8,043 nt of DNA from Caldifarciminota bacterium (GTDB taxonomy: Bacteria; Hydrothermota; Tepidihabitantia; Tepidihabitantales; Tepidihabitantaceae), in the NCBI GenBank assembly GCA_903908785.1, contig CAIVTL010000279.1:1-8043 (forward strand), read 5' to 3'. Below the pieces are notes generated by a model. It saw only the letters and a program-made list of their open reading frames with translations. It searched no databases and was not told where the DNA came from. The position numbers and the translations under genes were made by a program. Shown one piece after another: positions 1 to 4,462 of this stretch. Position 1 is the stretch's first letter; each line of letters begins with the position of its first letter.

Positions 1-819
1 GTCGTCAATACGGACCCGAGCCAGTCCTTGCTTGAAGGACTCGGCATCGCTGAATTGCGGGTTGATGGCGAACTTGCCGATCTTGTCAATGTAGCCACAC
101 CTGTCGCCAATCCAGACTAGTGCTAACCCTTCGGAGAAAGGCTGGGCTTTGGCGAACTGCGGGTAGACTACGACCTTTCCGGTCTTGTCCATGAAGCCCC
201 ACTCGTCGTTGACCTCTACTTGAACTAGTCCTTCTGAGAAGACCCCAACGTCCTCAAATTGTGGGTTGCCGACAAACTTGCCGGCCTTGTCTATGAAGCC
301 ATACCTGTCGCCGTCCTCGACGTTTCCCCAGGCGCCGATCTTGACCTTCGCCAGACCTCCGACGAAAGGTCCGGTGCAACCGAACTGCGGGGTGATTACG
401 ATCCTGCCAGTCTTGTTTATGAACCCCCATTTCTTGCCAACTAGGACCGCTGCCAGCCCCTCAGAGAAACTGCTCGCATCGTCGAACTGCGGGTTGATGA
501 CGAACTTTCCGGTCACGTCTATGAAGCCCGATTTATGGTCAATCTTGACTTCTGCCAGTCCGTCGGAGACTGACTCGGCAAAATCGAACTGCGGGTTGAT
601 GACAAACTTGCCGGTCCTGTCGACGTAGCCGTATTTGTTTCCTTGGGCTGAGGGGTACAGTCCGGCCTTCGAATTCTCCGTCGTCTTGTTCTGTCCAACC
701 TTGCTGCAGCCACTCATGGCGGCGACTGAAAGACAAAGGGATAGCAGAACTACTGGAGGTGGTCGCAGGTACACAACAAGCGATTCCATTCCCGTCAAGG
801 CTGAGGGTTCGAATGCCAT
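1..819 (-). CDS. WG-repeat lipoprotein, C-terminal end beyond the window
   Basis: The frame is open from 819 to the window edge (273 codons) and the stop lies outside. It encodes at least six tandem repeats of about 34 residues, each built as (W/Y)GF(I/M)DKTGK(F/V)VI-NPQF-(about 6)-F-SEGLA-V, the signature of the WG beta-repeat family (Pfam WG_beta_rep). These proteins form beta-propeller-like or solenoid folds of mostly unknown function, probably in binding. A hydrophobic stretch (VVLLSLCLSVAA) ends in MSGC, a plausible lipobox, so the protein is inferred to be lipid-anchored and extracytoplasmic. Two in-frame ATGs precede it, at 819 and 789. Neither has a Shine-Dalgarno site, but a promoter whose -10 box ends 6 nt before 819 favours 819 as a leaderless start. 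The third repeat has an insertion (about 8 residues, GAWGNVED region). Family assignment is firm, the start is not. Confidence 0.9.
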   Translation of the reverse strand, partial: MAFEPSALTGMESLVVYLRPPPVVLLSLCLSVAAMSGCSKVGQNKTTENSKAGLYPSAQGNKYGYVDRTGKFVINPQFDFAESVSDGLAEVKIDHKSGFIDVTGKFVINPQFDDASSFSEGLAAVLVGKKWGFINKTGRIVITPQFGCTGPFVGGLAKVKIGAWGNVEDGDRYGFIDKAGKFVGNPQFEDVGVFSEGLVQVEVNDEWGFMDKTGKVVVYPQFAKAQPFSEGLALVWIGDRCGYIDKIGKFAINPQFSDAESFKQGLARVRIDD

Positions 820-825
820 CGCGGA

Positions 826-854
826 ATTGTAGTCAGGGTGGGCGTGGATGCTAA
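826..854 (-). promoter_or_regulatory. Sigma70-like promoter of the WG-repeat gene
   Basis: On the minus strand TTAGCA (849-854) is followed after 17 nt by TACAAT (826-831). The -10 box matches 5 of 6 consensus bases and the -35 box 4 of 6. The predicted transcription start falls on or next to the ATG at 819, which implies a leaderless transcript. Prediction by eye only. Confidence 0.5.
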
Positions 855-872
855 GGCGGTAGGGACGTGGGC

Positions 873-1094
873 TCATGGCTTGTGGCTCCGACGGCGGGGC
901 GGCTTGGTCGCCGGCTTGTCGCGAGCGAGAAGAGTGGCCGGCCCTGTCCTAGCCTCGATAATCCTGTCTGCTTCTTTCTCCACGAAAGCTAGGTATTCAC
1001 GCATGCCCATCCGCTTCGCCTGTGCCGCAAGCTCCGCCTTGACCCGCCAGACTTCTTCCTGCCAGTCCCCGGCGCATCCATTGTCACGCTTCAT
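873..1094 (-). CDS. Small hypothetical protein, 73 aa, basic C-terminus
   Basis: The frame is also open upstream to about 1253, but the start at 1094 is chosen because GGAGG (1104-1108) lies 9 nt before this ATG and a good promoter lies just above it. The protein is predicted to be helical and charged in its first 50 residues (WQEEVWRVKAELAAQ, then EYLAFVEKEADRIIEAR) and ends in a Lys/Arg/Pro-rich tail (KPPRRRSHKP) that could bind nucleic acid. I do not recognise the family. The E-E-V-x-R-V-K ... YLAFVEKEA pattern loosely recalls small antitoxin-like proteins often found beside toxin genes; the neighbouring MazF pair makes that tempting, but the gene has its own promoter and no toxin partner is visible next to it. 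No signal peptide or membrane segment is seen. Confidence 0.6.
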   Translation of the reverse strand: MKRDNGCAGDWQEEVWRVKAELAAQAKRMGMREYLAFVEKEADRIIEARTGPATLLARDKPATKPPRRRSHKP

Positions 1095-1140
1095 AGACGA
1101 CAACCTCCACGCGGAGTTGGGAGCCGTGGTGCATCGGTTC

Positions 1141-1168
1141 AGCATAGCAGGCTCTGGACGGTTGTCAA
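1141..1168 (-). promoter_or_regulatory. Sigma70-like promoter of the 73-aa gene
   Basis: Minus strand: TTGACA (1163-1168), 16 nt, TATGCT (1141-1146). The -35 box is a perfect consensus. The predicted start near 1134 leaves a leader of about 40 nt that carries the GGAGG site. The promoter lies downstream of the mazF stop codon, so the 73-aa gene can be transcribed apart from the toxin-antitoxin pair. Confidence 0.6.
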
Positions 1169-1249
1169 TCGGCGGGATTCCAAAGGTCTTCGCCGCACAT
1201 CGTGCTTTTGCCCGTGCCGAGGATTCGTGTTTCTCTGCGCTGAATCGGC

Positions 1250-1597
1250 TCACAGGCCGAGGCAGCGGCGGACGGCGTCCTCGACTCTGAGCATGACGTC
1301 GTCCGACATGTGGCCCGCGGGCTTGTCCGGAAAGCGCTTGGGGTCAAGCGACCGAAGCTGAAAGCAGAGGAAGATGGTTTCCATGGTCAGTCCGGTCTTG
1401 CCGGCCGGGGCGCGTACGTTCACCGGGTAGTCCCGGGCTATGTTCTCGCCCTTGGTGCCAACGACGACCGTTACCACGAGTGGTTGTGCGTTTACCTCGT
1501 CAACCGATAGTACAAGCACGGGGCGTTGCCCGGCCTGCTCGTGCCCGATCGTTGGGTTCAGGTTGACGAAGTAGATGTCCCCGCGATGTATGGGCAT
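1250..1597 (-). CDS. mazF: MazF/PemK-family mRNA interferase toxin
   Basis: This 115-aa protein is a ribosome-independent endoribonuclease of the type II toxin class, expected to cleave single-stranded mRNA at a short recognition sequence in the cytoplasm. It opens with the family signature RGDIYFVNLNPTIGHEQ and GQRPVLVLS. Arg25 and Thr48 fall at the same residue numbers as the catalytic pair of B. subtilis MazF (from memory of the family: R25 and T48). The C-terminal QLRSLDPKRF and final LGL also fit, and the length is typical (110-120 aa). The ATG shares one base with the TGA of the upstream antitoxin, so translation is probably coupled; no separate Shine-Dalgarno site is needed. One oddity is METIFLCFQLRSLD where most relatives have a Ser-Val-x-L-x-Q-I-R-T-I-D type strand. 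Cleavage specificity cannot be read from the sequence. Confidence 0.93.
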   Translation of the reverse strand: MPIHRGDIYFVNLNPTIGHEQAGQRPVLVLSVDEVNAQPLVVTVVVGTKGENIARDYPVNVRAPAGKTGLTMETIFLCFQLRSLDPKRFPDKPAGHMSDDVMLRVEDAVRRCLGL

Positions 1598-1845
1598 CAG
1601 TTTCTTGTAAGCCCGTCAGACTCGGCGGAAGTGAATTCTCGGTCTATCGTCTGAAGCTCTGACTGAATGTCGCCGTCACGGGCCATGATGGCAAGTTCGG
1701 ACCCGAATGGTCCGCCTTCCTGTTCTTCCTGCCCGGCCACGCGTGCGCGCAGGCGATGGGCCAGGTCTTCGAGCAGACGTAACTGGTCTGCCGGAGAGAG
1801 TCGGGCGATGAGGTTTTCCAGTTCAGGCAGTGTATGGACGGACAC
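1597..1845 (-). CDS. Antitoxin partner of the MazF-family toxin
   Basis: This 82-aa protein precedes mazF by a 1-nt stop/start overlap (TGATG), the usual antitoxin-first order. It starts with GTG at 1845, chosen because AGGAG (1850-1854) lies 4 nt upstream. The N-terminal half (LPELENLIARLSPADQLRLL-EDLAHRLRARV, read as two short helices) is amphipathic and resembles the dimerising or DNA-contacting segment of a common antitoxin type found with MazF toxins. The acidic, probably flexible C-terminal part (about residues 42-82) is where such antitoxins normally wrap the toxin and block its active site. Autoregulation of the promoter at 1941-1969 is inferred from family behaviour; no operator palindrome was identified with confidence. 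Assignment rests on position and composition more than on sequence motifs. Confidence 0.85.
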   Translation of the reverse strand: MSVHTLPELENLIARLSPADQLRLLEDLAHRLRARVAGQEEQEGGPFGSELAIMARDGDIQSELQTIDREFTSAESDGLTRN

Positions 1846-1940
1846 GTTGCTCCTTTGTTTCCGGCCAAGGACGTCGCGCCGGATTCTCTGCCCTGCAGTC
1901 TGTTTGCAGCCGGGACACCGGCCGTCATTCCGTCAAGGAC

Positions 1941-1969
1941 AGGATAGCAGCCACGCCCCGGATTGTCAA
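1941..1969 (-). promoter_or_regulatory. Promoter of the toxin-antitoxin operon
   Basis: Minus strand: TTGACA (1964-1969), 17 nt, TATCCT (1941-1946). The predicted start near 1934 leaves a leader of roughly 90 nt. The leader holds a small inverted repeat (GCCGG, 4 nt, CCGGC) and a CTGCA...TGCAG pair. The TTGACAA and GCTATNCTG edges are shared with the promoter of the 73-aa gene. Confidence 0.6.
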
Positions 1970-2025
1970 ACGGCGGAGAGACGGCCAAGGGCCGAACGCC
2001 GGGATGACGCTCCCGCAGTCGCAGC

Positions 2026-2055
2026 GCAGCCGCCCGGTGATGGCCGGGCGGCTGC
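2026..2055. repeat. Perfect 12-bp GC inverted repeat (hairpin)
   Basis: GCAGCCGCCCGG (2026-2037) and CCGGGCGGCTGC (2044-2055) are exact reverse complements around a 6-nt loop. It lies downstream of the 122-aa gene and upstream of the toxin-antitoxin promoter. No U-tract follows on either strand, so it is not a classical intrinsic terminator, although a Rho-independent role without U-run or an mRNA-end-protecting role is possible. Confidence 0.75.
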
Positions 2056-2068
2056 CGTTGGGTTGCTG

Positions 2069-2112
2069 AGAGATTCCTCCGCGCGGGGCTGCGCCCCTTG
2101 GTCGGAATGACA
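2069..2112. repeat. REP-like intergenic hairpin element
   Basis: An outer pair ATTCC (2072-2076) / GGAAT (2104-2108) encloses an inner GGGGC-TGC-GCCCC stem, and the element ends in GGAATGACAG. Fragments resembling the GGAATGAC end recur nearby, on the minus strand near 1925-1935 and as GGGATGACG near 2001. This composition looks like a dispersed palindromic element. It lies just after the stop of the 122-aa gene and could act as its transcript end. Confidence 0.5.
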
Positions 2113-2121
2113 GCGCGGACG

Positions 2122-2490
2122 CTACGGCTTGGGCTCGTTGATGCTGAAGTTCTCGAAGCGAATCGCGACGAGGACGTCGTGGTTCAGACTTCTCGCCGTC
2201 CATTTATCCACTAAGACCTTGGCCTCAATCGCCATGCTCTCGCCGCTGATGTTCTTCTTCGTCAGCTTGAAGAGTTGACGCGCGAAACTGAGGTAGGGGA
2301 CGTAGTTGATGGTGTTGACTCCCCGGGCGTTGAGAGTCTGCTTTACGTCGGTCTCCATTGCACTGAGAGCAGTGGTCGCGGCTTCGTAGCGCGCCCTCAT
2401 GTCCTCGTGGATGGAGTCGAGGGTAGCCTTGGTCCGTTCCGGTGTGCACTTAGCCTGCCACCGGGCGATGCGTCTTACTGCGTCAGACAT
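2122..2490 (-). CDS. Hypothetical protein, 122 aa
   Basis: The start at 2490 is chosen because AAGGAG (2498-2503) lies 7 nt upstream; an in-frame start at 2532 would add 14 residues without such a site. I do not recognise the family. The sequence looks soluble, with no signal peptide and no membrane segment. Residues 1-60 appear helical and charged (RRIARWQAKCTPERTKATL, then IHEDMRARYEAATTALSAME), the middle contains NYVPYLSFARQLFKLTKK, and the end VAIRFENFSINEPKP could be a beta strand. The single Cys is at about residue 15. It stands alone: repeat-rich sequence lies on both sides. The good ribosome binding site and the protein-like composition support a real gene, but no function is offered. 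Confidence 0.72.
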   Translation of the reverse strand: MSDAVRRIARWQAKCTPERTKATLDSIHEDMRARYEAATTALSAMETDVKQTLNARGVNTINYVPYLSFARQLFKLTKKNISGESMAIEAKVLVDKWTARSLNHDVLVAIRFENFSINEPKP

Positions 2491-2737
2491 TGTGATGCTC
2501 CTTCGGTCCGGTCCTCTGCAACAGACTTGCAACTACCCTCAGGCTGAGACCTAACCCAAGCCTGACAAGGCAGATGCTTGCAGGCGTCAGGCAGCGGCTT
2601 GCAGGAGTCCTGTCTAATCGTCTTCTCTAACTTAGACGCTCATCCTAGCCAAAGGAATCATCACGGCCTAAGTGTCGGAATCACAGAATGTTGCGCAGCC
2701 AGAAATACGGCCTGGGATTTGCACCATTGTTCCATAG

Positions 2738-3049
2738 GTCGTCCAGGAGGTCGTGTAGGGGACCGTCTAGGGGACGGTCTCCGGGGTCGTTCTGGAAGTC
2801 ATCCTGAAGACGAACTCCGAGGTGGTCTCTTGAGTCGTCTGCAGGACTGTCTCGGAGGTCGTCATTGGGGTAATCCCTTGAATCGTCTGAGGATAGGTCT
2901 CTGGGGTCATCGTCAGGGTCGTCTACGCGGTCGTCTTGCATGTCGTCCCTGTGGTCGTCTCCTGAATCGTCTCCAATGTCGTCCTTGGAATCGTCCTGAC
3001 GACGATCTCCGGGACGATCTTCGGGGCAATCCTTGGGACGAACTACGAG
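2738..3049. repeat. Degenerate 12-bp tandem array, 26 units without indels
   Basis: Cutting the plus strand every 12 nt from 2738 gives 26 successive units of the type (G/A)TCGTC-C/T-NNGGN. Examples are GTCGTCTTGCAT, GTCGTCCCTGTG, ATCGTCCTGACG and ACGATCTCCGGG. The register never slips over 312 bp although units differ by up to half their bases. Positions 5 and 6 (TC) are kept in 24 of 26 units and position 7 is almost always a pyrimidine. Read on the minus strand it would encode a four-residue repeat X-X-D-D (SKDD, IGDD, HRDD, MQDD, RVDD); on the plus strand it would read G-R-L-X. The Asp codon at unit positions 4-6 alternates GAC/GAT, mildly favouring the minus strand as the once-coding one. 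Confidence 0.85.
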
Positions 3050-3222
3050 ACCGTAATACCAGCCATAGTCAGCGCTTTGGGTCGCGGGCCGGGGCGCGGG
3101 CTGTGCGGTTGGCTCTCGGCCGTACTTTGGCACGGTCTTCTTCCGATGCTGGGTCAAGCCCTTTCGGTAGTTCGCTGGACGGTTCTCTGGCGGTGGTCTT
3201 GGATGTATCCAAGGCCGGGGTT

Positions 3223-3378
3223 CTGATCTGCTTCCGGTTTTGTTCCCCGTCCGGTTGCCGGTACGGTTTTCTGACCGATTGCGGGTCGGGCCGCGACACC
3301 GGCAGTCTGACCGGCAGCGGTTGCCGTTGCCGGTTCGGTCCCGGTGCGAGTCCTGACGGGCGTTCGGTTCTAGCGGGT
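3223..3378. repeat. Second 12-bp-period array, CGG/GTT-rich
   Basis: From 3223 about 13 units of 12 nt follow one another, for example CCGTCCGGTTGC, CGGTACGGTTTT, CTGACCGATTGC, CTGACCGGCAGC, GGTTGCCGTTGC and CGGTTCGGTCCC. Similarity between units is lower than in the first array and the consensus is different. On the minus strand the units read as a Thr-Gly-Asn-Arg type four-residue repeat (SENR, TGNR, TGNK, TGSR) in the same open frame as the Asp-rich repeats of the first array. Confidence 0.6.
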
Positions 3379-3468
3379 CGGCGCGACTACGATGAGGGGC
3401 TGGACAAAGGCACTGACGCCCGTGGTAGCGTGCGTCAGCGCTATACTAGCGACCGGCCCGGGGGTGTC

Positions 3469-3555
3469 TTACTTGCCGCCTTTTGCGGGCTTGGGGCTGA
3501 CCGGCTCTAGTTTCACGTATTTGGCGGAGACCTCCGCCATCAGGTAGAGCCCTCA
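3469..3555 (-). other. In-frame TGA followed by a 27-codon open extension
   Basis: The stop of the secreted-protein gene (TGA, 3553-3555) is followed in the same frame by 27 sense codons ending at TAA (3469-3471). The extension opens GLYLMAEVSAKYVKLEP and ends in a Pro/Lys-rich tail. Its first half looks like an amphipathic beta strand of the kind that closes jelly-roll domains. Readings: a selenocysteine codon, a nonsense mutation of a longer ancestral gene, a sequencing error in a Trp or Gly codon, or a separate 23-aa ORF starting at the ATG at 3538-3540 (GAGGG lies 9 nt upstream of it). I cannot choose firmly between them. Confidence 0.45.
3523..3538 (-). promoter_or_regulatory. SECIS-like hairpin downstream of the TGA
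   Basis: On the minus strand the RNA would read GGCGG-AGGUCU-CCGCC, with one further U-A pair below the stem. The stem is 6-7 bp, the loop GGUC, and 20 nt separate the UGA from the loop. Known bacterial SECIS rules ask for a stem of several base pairs, a G in the first two loop positions and roughly 16-37 nt of spacing, and all are met. From memory, the E. coli fdhF SECIS has the same AGGUCU apex. It could equally be a GC-rich coincidence or a transcript-end hairpin; no U-tract follows. Confidence 0.35.
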
Positions 3556-4146
3556 GCAGGCGTCCTTGCCGGAGCAGAACGACTGCAAGCTGACGCGCAG
3601 GCGTTTGACCTTGGCGGCATCAACCCCTTTCAGGTTGGCGCGGAGTTCCTCGCCGAGGTTCAGGTTGTAGTCCTGCCACCTGCCGGTGTCGGCCACGGCA
3701 ATCAGGTGGAGCGTGTTCGAGGCTTTCTCCGGCGGAGTGCCGGACGCGTTGTAGATTCTTGTCTCGCCCAGTTGCCGGCCGTCGCCGTCGAGGAAGCCGA
3801 GCATGACCGCGGCGGTCGCGTAGTAGTTGGGTTTGGTGACTTGCGAGGAGAACCGCGCGCGGGTCGAGAAAACGAGGTTGGTCGTCGCCAGTCTAACGTC
3901 CTGCATGAGCGTGGCATTGCCGCACATCTCTTTGAGAACGACCGCGCCGTTCTCCTTCGTGGCGGTGATGCTGTGCCCGCCGAGGATGTCGCTGGCTGGA
4001 GTTGCCCAGCCCTGGGGCAGCGGCTTCGAGAAGTCGCCGTTGGCCAGGGATTCGCTGAGCGGAATCTCGGCCACGGCCGCGTGGGCCACGGGACCACACA
4101 GGCCGAGACCGATAAGCAGTAGTGTTGCGATGTGTCCAGACTTCAT
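3553..4146 (-). CDS. Secreted protein, probable jelly-roll/CBM-like domain
   Basis: To the first stop it is 197 aa. Residues 1-23 form a clear Sec signal peptide (MKSGH, then ATLLLIGLGLCGPVAHA) with cleavage probably after AHA. The mature part begins ESLANGDFSKPLPQGW, the hallmark opening of carbohydrate-binding-module-like jelly rolls, and continues with alternating beta-strand segments: VVLKEMCGNATLMQDVRL, LVFSTRARFSS, AAVMLGFLDGDG and RWQDYNLNLG. That family resemblance is my reading of the pattern, not a database match. Mature Cys residues are 75, 191 and 197. The stop cuts the protein where a final strand would be expected, and the frame continues beyond it, so the true product may be 225 aa. 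There is no Shine-Dalgarno site; the promoter lies so close that the mRNA is probably leaderless. Ligand and role are unknown. Confidence 0.8.
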   Translation of the reverse strand: MKSGHIATLLLIGLGLCGPVAHAAVAEIPLSESLANGDFSKPLPQGWATPASDILGGHSITATKENGAVVLKEMCGNATLMQDVRLATTNLVFSTRARFSSQVTKPNYYATAAVMLGFLDGDGRQLGETRIYNASGTPPEKASNTLHLIAVADTGRWQDYNLNLGEELRANLKGVDAAKVKRLRVSLQSFCSGKDAC

Positions 4147-4151
4147 ACGAG

Positions 4152-4180
4152 ACTGTAAGGCGCGCGGTGTCCCAAGTCAA
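4152..4180 (-). promoter_or_regulatory. Promoter of the secreted-protein gene, leaderless type
   Basis: Minus strand: TTGACT (4175-4180), 17 nt, TACAGT (4152-4157), then only 5 nt to the ATG at 4146. The expected transcription start coincides with the start codon, which agrees with the missing ribosome binding site. Confidence 0.55.
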
Positions 4181-4186
4181 GCGCCG

Positions 4187-4210
4187 CAACTCCGTCCGCA
4201 ACTCCGTCCG
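4187..4210. repeat. Tandem duplication of a 12-mer
   Basis: CAACTCCGTCCG occurs twice head to tail (4187-4198 and 4199-4210), just upstream of the -35 box of the minus-strand promoter. It may be an operator-like direct repeat or a simple slippage duplication. Confidence 0.7.
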
Positions 4211-4249
4211 AGGACCGGGAAGTGACTTCACCGCGACAATGCGCGCCCA

Positions 4250-4374
4250 AGGACAAAGTAGTAAGGACAAAGGACAAAGGAACCGGGAAAGGACAAAGTG
4301 GAAAGTCGGAGACGCGTTCGGCCTTACTACTTTCTCCTTGCTTAGTCCCTAGTCCTTTGTCCTTTGTACTTCCG
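4250..4374. repeat. Heptad repeat arrays in inverted, crossed arrangement
   Basis: The left part repeats AAGGACA / AAGTAGT / AAGGACA / AAGGACA on the plus strand. The right part repeats AGTCCCT / AGTCCTT / TGTCCTT / TGTACTT, that is, the same heptad on the minus strand. Two exact inverted pairs result: AAAGTAGTAAGG (4255-4266) with CCTTACTACTTT (4322-4333), and a 15-nt pair at 4267-4281 with 4353-4367. The pairs cross rather than nest. The arrays lie between two divergent promoters. Confidence 0.8.
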
Positions 4375-4399
4375 CCCCGCGGGTTCAGGTGCGCTCTTG

Positions 4400-4427
4400 T
4401 TGACTCCTGTCAAGAGTCTGGTATCTT
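4400..4427 (+). promoter_or_regulatory. Promoter of the hydrolase-mutL-miaA operon
   Basis: TTGACT (4400-4405), 16 nt, TATCTT (4422-4427); the predicted start is near 4434. The -35 box is part of a small palindrome, TTGAC-TCCT-GTCAA (4400-4413), overlapped by GACTC...GAGTC, which could be an operator. It implies that translation starts downstream, at 4463, not at the in-frame ATG at 4364. Confidence 0.5.
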
Positions 4428-4462
4428 CTGGAATCGTAACAGCTTCGACGTCGGGCGACCGG

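Larger units (their letters stand above)
2491..3468. other. Repeat-dominated stretch without a confident gene
   Basis: Nearly 1 kb has no gene I can defend. It holds two 12-bp-period arrays, described separately. Long open frames cross it on both strands (plus strand 2578-3510; minus strand about 3450 down to 2681), but period-12 DNA keeps frames open by itself. The plus-strand frame begins only at TTG with no good Shine-Dalgarno site. The minus-strand frame has no ATG or GTG at all before the arrays. Near 2539-2549 there is an 11-nt palindrome (CTCAG-G-CTGAG), and CTTGCAGG occurs twice (2577-2584, 2599-2606). A decayed repeat-protein gene is possible. Confidence 0.6.

Noticed and set aside
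838..1290. 150-codon plus-strand frame
   Set aside because: It is antisense to the 73-aa gene with its good GGAGG site and promoter, and its sequence is not protein-like.
2738..3049. CRISPR array
   Set aside because: The units are 12 bp, contiguous and degenerate, with no spacers and no cas genes nearby.
2578..3510. 310-codon plus-strand open frame across the 12-bp arrays
   Set aside because: It starts only at TTG with no convincing ribosome binding site, and period-12 DNA keeps frames open automatically. Described as repeats instead.
3523..3538. Intrinsic terminator of the secreted-protein gene
   Set aside because: The hairpin is strong but no U-run follows (AAAUACG), so a classical terminator is unlikely.
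3553..3555. Genome-wide reassignment of TGA (for example to Gly or Trp)
   Set aside because: TGA serves as the stop of mazF, its antitoxin, the hydrolase and miaA in this same window, so a general code change is not supported.
4364..4462. Upstream ATG as start of the metallohydrolase
   Set aside because: The added 33 residues have no family resemblance and contain the likely promoter at 4400-4427.
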